From positions 1 through 27,116 of the forward strand of contig JAMFSG010000078.1 in NCBI GenBank assembly GCA_026225155.1: a stretch of 27,116 bases of DNA, read 5' to 3'. The notes below the pieces were generated by a model, which was given only the letters and a program-made list of their open reading frames with translations, was not told the DNA's origin and did not search any database. Shown here piece after piece: positions 14,566 through 20,994 of the stretch (positions are counted from its first letter, which is position 1; every line of letters begins with the position of its first letter). The translations under genes were made by a program, and so were the position numbers. Origin of the DNA: Verrucomicrobiota bacterium (GTDB taxonomy: Bacteria > Verrucomicrobiota > Verrucomicrobiia > Limisphaerales > UBA11358).

Positions 14566-15927
14566 TCATTCTTCCGCGCGACTGGAAATTTCACCTTTCG
14601 CCAAACGCGTTTTCAATTTTTGTCCCGCTTTGACTTTTGCCGCGTCGCGCAAAACTTTTCCACTCGCCGCGTCCATTGTGATCGAATAACCGCGCGCCAA
14701 AACTTGTTCCGGCCCGAGCGAATTCAATCGGCGTTCCAATTGCCGCAACGCTTCGCGCCGCAATTTGATTTGTTGTGAGGGTTTCGCGCGTAAAAATCTT
14801 CCTGCGACATTTGCTAAAACCAGATTGCGCGAACGCGCGGCTGTTTTTAATCCGCGCAACAAGCCGGATTGCAAATCATCCAGCCGCTGCAATGATTCGT
14901 CCAATCGCCGGCGCGGATGCAATCGCGTCAGTCGCGCCGCCAGCGAATCAAAATTTTCCGTCGCGGAATCCAATCCGCGCCGCGCCGCTCGCCGTAAAAG
15001 GTTTGGTGCTTCGCTGACAAATTCACGGCTCGCAAAAACATCTTCCGTGATGATTTCCGCCGCCGCGCTTGGCGTCGCTGCGCGCACATCCGCCACAAAA
15101 TCGGCAATGGTGAAATCAATTTCATGCCCGACCGCCGACACGACCGGAACCGCCGATTCAAAAATCGCGCGCGCCACGGCTTCTTCATTGAACGCCCACA
15201 AATCTTCCAGCGACCCGCCGCCGCGCGTGATGAGAATTAAGTCGAGATGCGTTGAATCGTTGAATCGTTGAATCGTTGAATCGTCTGCGACTTTCGCGCT
15301 TAAACGATTTCACGTTTTGATCGCTTCGGCAATTTCTTCCGCCGCGCCCGCGCCTTGCACGCGCGCGGGAACCAAAAAGATTTCCAACGCCGGATTGCGC
15401 CGCTGAATAACGTGCAGCACGTCGCAGATCGCGGCACCGGTCGGCGAAGTGATCAAACCGATGCGCGCGGGAAATTTTGGCAATGCACGTTTCCGTTCCG
15501 GCGCGAACAGTCCTTCCGCCGCGAGCTTTTGTTTCAGTTTTTCAAACGCAATCTGCAATGCGCCGACGCCTTGAAATTCCACCGCGCGGACGATGAGTTG
15601 ATATTGCCCGCGTGCTTCATAAACCGTTACGTCGCCTTGAAGCAGGACTTTTTTTCCATCCGCGAGCAGTTCGCGCTGCGAAACTTTTTCGCGACTGAAC
15701 AGGACGCAGCTCAACTGCGCGCCTGCATCTTTGAGCGTGAAATAAATGTGGCCGGAACTTTGCGCGCGCAAATTCGTGATCTCGCCGCTGACCCAAATCG
15801 TGCCGAATTGTTTTTCCAGCAACGCGCGCACTTGCGTCGTCAGTTCCGAGACCGACAAAACTTTCCGCGTTTCCGCGACGGAAAACAGTTCGCCAAAATC
15901 CCACTGCGATTTACCCGGTTTGCTCAT
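14566..15927 (-). pseudogene. xseA: Exodeoxyribonuclease VII large subunit, interrupted by an in-frame TGA
   Basis: The N-terminal 205 residues (from the ATG at 15925-15927) contain the OB-fold (LSVSELTTQVRALLE...WVSGEITNL...GHIYFTLKD) and the start of the catalytic domain (PARIGLITSPTGAAICDVLHV). The frame then meets TGA at 15310-15312. Beyond it the same frame stays open to 14566 and encodes LDLILITRGGGSLEDLWAFNEE, VSAVGHEIDFTIADFVADVR and TPSAAAE, the catalytic XseA motifs. Nothing is frameshifted, so one stop codon separates two otherwise intact halves of a 453-residue protein of normal size. The interruption sits in a non-conserved linker that also holds four tandem GATTCAAC copies (15251-15282). 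It may be a recent pseudogene, a stop bypassed at low level, two separate chains or a sequencing error. The family assignment is certain; the functional state is not. Confidence 0.88.
15251..15282. repeat. Four tandem copies of the octamer GTTGAATC inside xseA
   Basis: On the + strand GTTGAATC is repeated exactly four times. On the coding strand this adds a DSTIQRFNDST-like segment to the XseA linker. A degenerate inverted counterpart (coding-strand GTGAAATCGTTTAA, which contains the TGA stop) lies about 20 bp away, so the whole stretch 15251-15316 resembles the element at 14065-14138. An 8-bp unit would change the reading frame if its copy number changed. Confidence 0.85.
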
Positions 15928-15935
15928 CGGTTTTA

Positions 15936-16090
15936 TTTAGCCACAGATGAAACACAGATTTTGAAATGAGTTTTCAAAAAGAATCGCGCGAAGGACGCGA
16001 AGTTTGCGAAGAAGATTTTTCCTTCGCCATCTTCGTGTTCTTCGCGCGACATTTTATCCGTGTTCATTTCGTGTTTCATCCGTGGCTAAA
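15936..16090. repeat. Long near-palindromic dispersed element (TTTAGCCAC family)
   Basis: Arms 15936-15959 and 16067-16090 are inverted copies (21 of 24 matching), beginning TTTAGCCAC and ending GTGGCTAAA. Inside, TCGCGCGAAGGACGCGAAG pairs with CTTCGTGTTCTTCGCGCGA, so most of the 155 bp folds as one hairpin. It fills the gap between the M14 gene and xseA and supplies the TAG stop of the M14 gene. Its ends resemble those of the element at 22677-22834 (TTTAACCACGGAT), which suggests one mobile or amplifying family. Confidence 0.7.
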
Positions 16091-16874
16091 AATGCAATGC
16101 TTTGTTCATCGCGGCGACGAGTGCGTTCACGCGTGTTTTCAAGGGAAAATCCGACGGCGCTTCGAGCGTGTAACTGTGGCGCGTTTTATTTTGGATCAAC
16201 CAAAACGCTTCTGGCCAGAGCGGGCGCGTGGCGGGATCGAGGCTTGGATTGATGAGGCCGCGGTCGGCGTCGCGGTCTTCGATGACGGGCGACAGATCAA
16301 TCGGGCAAACCTGCGCCACGGCGTCGAGCATCGCGCGCGCGGGTGACGGTTGTTGGTCGGGATTCAGTTCGTAAAGATAAAATCCGTGCGACTCCCAATC
16401 TTCGTGCAGGCAAAACGTGGTGTCAAAATTCGGCTGCCGTTCGAGCCAGCGGATGTGCGCGGCGACTTCGCTCGATTCCGTGTTGCGATAATCGCGGTTC
16501 AAATCCTTGCCATCGGCGTTCTCGCGTTGGTTGCGCGTGAAGCCGACCGGATTCAAACAGGGCAGCAGAAAAATTTCCGCATTTTCCGGCCAGCGATTTT
16601 CGCGAATCAATTCCAGAACTGCGAGCGGTCCGGCCGGTTCGTCGCCGTGAATGCCGGTGGAAATGTAAAGGCGTTTTGCGTCCGGCGTTTGAGAAAAAGC
16701 CGCGCGATGTAATGCGATCAACGGCAAGCCTCCGACCTCGTGGAAAATTTCCGAAGTCCAGCCGCGCGTTCCCGCCGCGACATCTATTTCACGCAGCACG
16801 GCGCGGATGTCAATCGTCTCACCGAAATAGCGGCCCAGATTTTTTCCCAGTTTTTGCACCCGCAAAAGGTTCAC
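16086..16874 (-). CDS. M14-family zinc carboxypeptidase-like protein (MpaA/succinylglutamate desuccinylase-like)
   Basis: The 262-aa protein shows the M14 zinc site: H76 and E79 in STGIHGDEPAG, and H157 in FCLHED. NPVGFTRNQRENADGKDLNRDY (110-129) carries the substrate-carboxylate Arg and Asn, and the catalytic Glu is likely E238 in YTLEAPSD. No signal peptide is seen, so it is probably cytoplasmic. The layout resembles murein tripeptide amidase MpaA, which trims gamma-D-Glu-diaminopimelate during cell-wall recycling, but the substrate cannot be fixed from sequence. The start is a GTG at 16872-16874 lying in repeat-like sequence (GCGTCTTGGCGCCTTTGCGTG on the coding strand), so the N-terminus is uncertain. 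The stop codon is provided by the downstream repeat. Confidence 0.8.
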   Translation of the reverse strand: MNLLRVQKLGKNLGRYFGETIDIRAVLREIDVAAGTRGWTSEIFHEVGGLPLIALHRAAFSQTPDAKRLYISTGIHGDEPAGPLAVLELIRENRWPENAEIFLLPCLNPVGFTRNQRENADGKDLNRDYRNTESSEVAAHIRWLERQPNFDTTFCLHEDWESHGFYLYELNPDQQPSPARAMLDAVAQVCPIDLSPVIEDRDADRGLINPSLDPATRPLWPEAFWLIQNKTRHSYTLEAPSDFPLKTRVNALVAAMNKALHF

Positions 16875-16935
16875 GCAAAGGCGCCAAGACGCAAAGAAAT
16901 TTTTGCCGCAAATTACACGAATCTAATTTTTCAGA

Positions 16936-17127
16936 AGCCCGTAGGGCTGGCATCTTTGTAGTTGGAAAATTAAAAGCGGCCAAAGCTCCGTAGGAGCGAA
17001 ATCTTGTAGCGTCGGTCTGTGACCGACGACGGCGCTGACACAGCGCGGCTACAACCGATGATGCCGCCCCGACGGGGCCGGGGAATTTTTGGTTTGGGTT
17101 TCTACAAAGATGTCGCGCCTACGGCGC
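16936..17127. repeat. Array of five REP-like hairpin units with covarying stems
   Basis: Units with a 5-bp stem, 3-nt loop and conserved tail occur in two orientations. A (+, 16936-16961): AGCCC-GTA-GGGCT then GGCATCTTTGTAG. B (+, 16985-17009): GCTCC-GTA-GGAGC then GAAATCTTGTAG. E (-, 17102-17127): GCGCC-GTA-GGCGC then GACATCTTTGTAG. D (-, 17048-17078): GCCCC-GTC-GGGGC then GGCATCATCGG and TTGTAG. Between B and D lie the hairpins GTCGGTC-TGT-GACCGAC (17011-17027) and GCGCTG-ACA-CAGCGC (17032-17046), enclosed by TTGTAGC/GCTACAA (17004-17010, 17048-17054). The array fills the gap between the HEPN gene and the M14 gene. Confidence 0.8.
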
Positions 17128-17156
17128 TAGGAAAATAATCAACAAGGTGAATTATT

Positions 17157-18035
17157 TCATCGTCCCCAATTCTTTTCCAAAGGCCAGCCGTAGAAATTTG
17201 TAATTTGTTTGTAGCAGCGAATCACAGACGTTTCCACATCGTCCATTGCACGTTTCAGTTCGTTATCCGTAAACGTCGTATCCATTTCTGCCCGGTGAAT
17301 GAAATCGTGGCGAAGTTTGACAAGGTGGTCGAGTGTGATGAAGAGCGATTGTTTGCGCCGCCGATAAGGTCTTTTCAATGCGCCCGCCAAATCAAGCTTG
17401 GGTTCAAGCTGATGAAAGTGCTGGCAAATTGCCGATATGCTTTGAAACGGGAGCATCTCTGATACGGCCTCCTCAACAGACATTGAGCCAGATGAAATTC
17501 TGCAAAGCTGTTCAGATGATAATCTGCTTCCTTTAAGAAAAGATTCCTTTCGGTCGGAATACTTGAGCAACGCAACAAAAGTTGATTTGAAATAATCCTC
17601 CAGCACCGCGACGAGGTAAGGCAACAGGAGATTGTTCGACAGCAGACGTGGGTTCATGGCGTCCATGAAGCCAAAGACGCCAGTTTTTTCCCACTGCTTA
17701 TTTGGAAAGACGCGATTCATCAAATAAACATCGGCCTTAATTAAATTACCGCCAAAATGCTGAAATGCTTTGTGACATCCAGATTGCGAGGGCGACGGCG
17801 CGCTCCCGTCGGGATGGAAATAACGTCCCTTTCCTTCATCGGTAACAAACGAGCCTCCAAAAAACTTTTGCAATGTTCGGATTGTATTGTTTTGGTGCTG
17901 CAAATCGTAGTGGCTTCGGGAAATGTTTGTGCGAGTAGAAACAACTAACTCGCCAGTTTTATTTCGCGACACAGACAATTCAACGCCGCTCCAAGATTGG
18001 TAATTTGAATCGTTGTAATGGTGGAAACAAGCCAA
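17157..18035 (-). CDS. HEPN-domain protein (putative RNase-like, defence- or toxin-related)
   Basis: This 292-aa protein matches no pathway enzyme. The C-terminal half (about 135-275) is alpha-helical, with LVAVLEDYFKSTFVALL and LDHLVKLRHDFIHRAE. The R242-x4-H247 motif is the HEPN RNase signature, closest to the RiboL-PSP-HEPN type. Such proteins occur in abortive infection and toxin systems; activity here is inferred. The N-terminal ~130 residues are not recognised. The base composition is noticeably more AT-rich than in neighbouring genes, suggesting horizontal transfer. No ATG precedes the conserved region. The frame runs back to a TAA upstream and the best start is a TTG at 18033-18035, so the N-terminus may be truncated or damaged. 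No nucleotidyltransferase partner is adjacent. Confidence 0.65.
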   Translation of the reverse strand: MACFHHYNDSNYQSWSGVELSVSRNKTGELVVSTRTNISRSHYDLQHQNNTIRTLQKFFGGSFVTDEGKGRYFHPDGSAPSPSQSGCHKAFQHFGGNLIKADVYLMNRVFPNKQWEKTGVFGFMDAMNPRLLSNNLLLPYLVAVLEDYFKSTFVALLKYSDRKESFLKGSRLSSEQLCRISSGSMSVEEAVSEMLPFQSISAICQHFHQLEPKLDLAGALKRPYRRRKQSLFITLDHLVKLRHDFIHRAEMDTTFTDNELKRAMDDVETSVIRCYKQITNFYGWPLEKNWGR

Positions 18036-18166
18036 CTGACATTCAAATTTCCATTACGGCAACGCAAGCCGACGATAGCCCAAAAGATTTAGAATCGAAT
18101 AAAGCTTTGCGAGGCTCGTGTCGACTTGCAGTCTATTTTCGGATTCGTAACTCACTTAAAAATGAA

Positions 18167-19261
18167 TTACGCCATAGCCGCTTCCGTTTCGCAATTTTCT
18201 TTCCCACAGCCGCAGCCGCCTTCTTCCTGATCGCTGAAATCGTGGCTGTCCCAGTTCGGGTCGAGGCCGAGGTCTTTGAGCATTTGCAGATCTTTTTCGA
18301 CGGGCTGGTTCAGCGTGGTGAGATAGTTGCCGACCATCAGCGCGCTCGCGCCGGCCATGAAGATCATGCTTTGCGCGTCGCGCAGGTTCACGGTGCGGCC
18401 GCCGGCGATCATGATTTCCTGTCGCGGCAAAATGAAACGGAAGCACGCGATGGTCTTCAAAATTTCCATCACGGGCAACGGTTCTAGTTTTGCAAACGGC
18501 GTGCCGGGAATGGGATTGAGGATGTTGACGGGCACGACGTTCGCGCCGATGGCTTTCAATTCAAACGCGAGGTCGCAGCGGTCGGCGCGCGTCTCGCCCA
18601 TGCCGATGATGCCGCCGGAACAAATCTTGATGCCGGCCTTTTTCAGATAGCCGATGGTTTCGAGCCGGTCGTCGAACGTGTGCGTGGAGCAGGTCTGCGG
18701 AAAAAAGCGGCGCGAGCTTTCGAGATTGTGGCCGTAACATTCGAGGCCGGCTTCCTTGAGACGATTCGCGACTTCCTGTTTCTTGATGATGCCGAGCGAG
18801 GCGTCGGGGCGCGTCTTGCCGCCGGCCTTCAATTCGCGGATGCGGTCGCAGACTTCGTCGAGCATCGGGCCTTCGTTGAGGCCTTTCCACGCCGCGACGA
18901 GTCCGACGGCGGTGACGGAATTTTTATTTGCTTCGTCAGCGGCTTCGTTCACGGGTTCGGGTTCGATGAAACCGTATTTCGGCGAGCCGGTCTGGTAATG
19001 CGATGACTGCGCGCAGAAGCTGCAATTCTCCGAACACGCGCCGGCCTTGGCGTTGACGATGGAGCAGAGATGAATTTTGTTGCCCTTGAATTGTTCACGG
19101 ATGCGATTCGCCCACGACAGCAAATCCAGAATATCGGCGGACGATTCGAGATTGAAAAGCCACGACGCTTCGTCGCGGGAAATCTGGCCGCCGCCCAAAA
19201 CGCGCTGGCCGAGTTCGGAAATTTTGGTGTGCGTCATCGCGTCAACCGGTTTCGTCATCAT
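18167..19261 (-). CDS. bioB: Biotin synthase, non-classical auxiliary-cluster type
   Basis: This radical SAM enzyme inserts sulfur into dethiobiotin to make biotin. The 364-aa protein has the SAM-cluster motif CSENCSFC (C76, C80, C83) and the BioB blocks AGLECYGHNLESS, IKICSGGIIGMGET (C214), NPIPGTPF and IAGGRTVN (R289). Aligned by eye with E. coli BioB, the auxiliary [2Fe-2S] ligands C97 and C128 are absent (AVGLVAAW and TRPDASLG), while C188 and R260 have counterparts. An extra C66 precedes the SAM motif, and the tail GGCGCGKENC adds C350, C352 and C357. This fits the described Type II BioB group with an auxiliary 4Fe-5S cluster, by inference. No other bio gene is in the window. The upstream neighbour is lepB, 47 bp away on the same strand. 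Confidence 0.93.
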   Translation of the reverse strand: MMTKPVDAMTHTKISELGQRVLGGGQISRDEASWLFNLESSADILDLLSWANRIREQFKGNKIHLCSIVNAKAGACSENCSFCAQSSHYQTGSPKYGFIEPEPVNEAADEANKNSVTAVGLVAAWKGLNEGPMLDEVCDRIRELKAGGKTRPDASLGIIKKQEVANRLKEAGLECYGHNLESSRRFFPQTCSTHTFDDRLETIGYLKKAGIKICSGGIIGMGETRADRCDLAFELKAIGANVVPVNILNPIPGTPFAKLEPLPVMEILKTIACFRFILPRQEIMIAGGRTVNLRDAQSMIFMAGASALMVGNYLTTLNQPVEKDLQMLKDLGLDPNWDSHDFSDQEEGGCGCGKENCETEAAMA

Positions 19262-19308
19262 GGTTGACAGACTAATCCGGGAAACGATTCGCGCAAGTTT
19301 TTCCCGAT

Positions 19309-19899
19309 TTATTCGACAACTTTGCCGAGGATATTTTGGCGCGGCACGGCGCCGAAAACGCGGCTGTCGGTGCTATTGCCGCGGTTGTCGCCGAGGACGA
19401 AGTATTGGTCTTTGCCGCAGCAGATCAATTCGTCTTCACTTTTTTCCAAAGCAAATGTGAGCGTGCGCGGCAAAAGATAATCTTCCTTGAGCCGCTGGCC
19501 GTTGACATAGACGACGCCGCATTTGAAATAAACTGATTCGCCGGGGAGGGCGATGATGCGTTTGACGATGAGCACGCCGTCCTGCGGATCTTTGACTTCG
19601 ACGATGTCGGTGCGTTGCGGGTCATTTTTCAAATAGACGCAATGGTTGACCCAATAATTTCCGTTATCCATTAAAGTGGGATCCATGCTATGGCCGGAAA
19701 CCTTGAGAGGTTGTAAAATAAAATGGCCAGCCAGAAAATAGCTCAAAATCGAAAGCAACAAAATCACGGTCAAGCTGCCGCATTGCCGGAAAAACCAAGG
19801 CCAAGACAAGCGCAACCGGAAATCCGCAAAAAAATGATAAACCGCAAACGGCAGGATTCTTTGAGACAGATGCATCATAACGACATGGGCTTTAAGCAT
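19309..19899 (-). CDS. lepB: Signal peptidase I
   Basis: This membrane-bound serine protease removes Sec and Tat signal peptides outside the cytoplasmic membrane. The 196-aa protein has one strong membrane segment (about residues 42-62, SLTVILLLSILSYFLAGHF). It is followed by the catalytic S71 in VSGHSMDPTL, the general-base K113 in VKRIIALPGE, and the GDNRGNSTDSR box with the C-terminal fold. The length suits a compact single-spanning SPase I. The long polar N-terminus before the membrane segment (about 40 residues) is unusual, and a start at M8 or M9 is possible. It may be cotranscribed with bioB. It would process the secreted hydrolases of this window. Confidence 0.93.
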   Translation of the reverse strand: MLKAHVVMMHLSQRILPFAVYHFFADFRLRLSWPWFFRQCGSLTVILLLSILSYFLAGHFILQPLKVSGHSMDPTLMDNGNYWVNHCVYLKNDPQRTDIVEVKDPQDGVLIVKRIIALPGESVYFKCGVVYVNGQRLKEDYLLPRTLTFALEKSEDELICCGKDQYFVLGDNRGNSTDSRVFGAVPRQNILGKVVE

Positions 19900-20042
19900 A
19901 AGGCGAGCCGGGTTAAGCGGATTTTGAATGCAAACGCAAAACCCATTGGAAACAAAGGGGAAAATATTTTCCTGAAGAAAATGTTTTTTGATGTCGGCGG
20001 AAAAATGTGTAAAGGTTGCCGACTTTTTTGGGCTTTAAAATT

Positions 20043-20951
20043 TTACTGGGCCGGCTGCGGTGCGTGTGTGGGATGTGTGACATTGAGATATGCCGCGAGC
20101 GAGGCGATCTGAACGTCGGTCAGCGGACCGCCTTGCGAGCTGGAAAAGGCAGGCATGAGCGAACCGGGTTTGCCGTAAGTGATCCAGGTGCGCCAAAATT
20201 CTTGATTGGTCGGCACGGTTAATTTACTCAAATCAGGAACCATCTGCGCGCGGCGTTCGGCGTCGTGGCAGATGCCACAAACAGCGTCGTAAAGCTGCAC
20301 GCCATATTTGCCGTCGAGATTTTTCGCGTGGCAGCTGGCACAATCACCCTTGAAAACCGCCTGCCGATCCACTTTTGCCTTCGCCAGTCCGGCAGCGCGT
20401 TCTTCGTCGGTCATTTTTACCACGACCGGCGGCTGAATGTTGATTCGCAACATCAAATCTTTATTACCCTTGTCCGTCGTCACTTTTGCGGATTTGAAAA
20501 CCGTGCCGAATTTGCCGGCAAGATTGACGTTCAATTTGATCACCCCACCGGCTCCGGCCGGAATCGTCCACGGCGTCGGCGGCAATTCTGCCGTGGTGCA
20601 ACCGCAGGACGGGTGCACGTTTAAGACTGTGACATTATCCTTGGTGACGTTGGTGAAGCTAAAAGCGAACCGCGCAAAATCCTGCTCGGCGGCAGCATCC
20701 ACGGATTTGGACAATGCATCCCACGCAAACACTCCGTCCGGCAAAGCTTGTCCTGCATGCGAATAATCCGGCACATAAACCGGCGCGGTCGCCACCGCTG
20801 AAGTTATCGGCGGCGGAACTGGTGCGGAAACTTGCGGCGGTGCAGCGACGACTGCGGGTTTTGCGGGAGTAGGCGCGACTTGTTTATGTGCGCACGCCGT
20901 GATGAAAAAAGCGATTGCCAAGCAGCCAAGAAAGACACTGCGTAAATTCAT
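20043..20951 (-). CDS. DUF1573 and cytochrome c fusion lipoprotein
   Basis: The frame opens at 20987, but MNLRSVFLGCLAIAFFITAC (ATG at 20949-20951) starts a lipoprotein signal with lipobox ITA-C20, so this 302-aa start is preferred. A Pro/Ala-rich linker (about 25-60) leads to a DUF1573 Ig-like domain (about 75-175) with HPSCGCTTAELP (C116, C118). After a short charged linker comes a cytochrome c domain with two CxxCH motifs, CASCH (204-208) and CGICH (225-229), and a possible axial Met in SLMPAFS (M266). It is probably anchored on the periplasmic side, where it could bind c-type haem and move electrons, but the partner is unknown. It lies 43 bp downstream of leuA on the same strand. Confidence 0.8.
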   Translation of the reverse strand: MNLRSVFLGCLAIAFFITACAHKQVAPTPAKPAVVAAPPQVSAPVPPPITSAVATAPVYVPDYSHAGQALPDGVFAWDALSKSVDAAAEQDFARFAFSFTNVTKDNVTVLNVHPSCGCTTAELPPTPWTIPAGAGGVIKLNVNLAGKFGTVFKSAKVTTDKGNKDLMLRINIQPPVVVKMTDEERAAGLAKAKVDRQAVFKGDCASCHAKNLDGKYGVQLYDAVCGICHDAERRAQMVPDLSKLTVPTNQEFWRTWITYGKPGSLMPAFSSSQGGPLTDVQIASLAAYLNVTHPTHAPQPAQ

Positions 20952-20994
20952 GATCCGAATTTTCAACGAGCCGCTTCCGTTTCGCAAGAATGAA

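Noticed and set aside
15310..15312. TGA in xseA read as selenocysteine or as a reassigned codon
   Set aside because: TGA ends other genes here (xseB, hom), XseA has no catalytic Sec position, and no SECIS-like hairpin stands out right after it. A point mutation or repeat-linked change is simpler.
19994..20036. GTCGGC ... GCCGAC hairpin followed by T6 on the + strand, possible terminator
   Set aside because: No + strand gene lies upstream and the loop is about 19 nt. On the - strand, where the genes run, the stem is not followed by T residues.
19723..20112. A + strand open frame across the lepB and cytochrome lipoprotein region
   Set aside because: It overlaps two firm genes on the other strand and has a low-quality basic sequence with no start signal.
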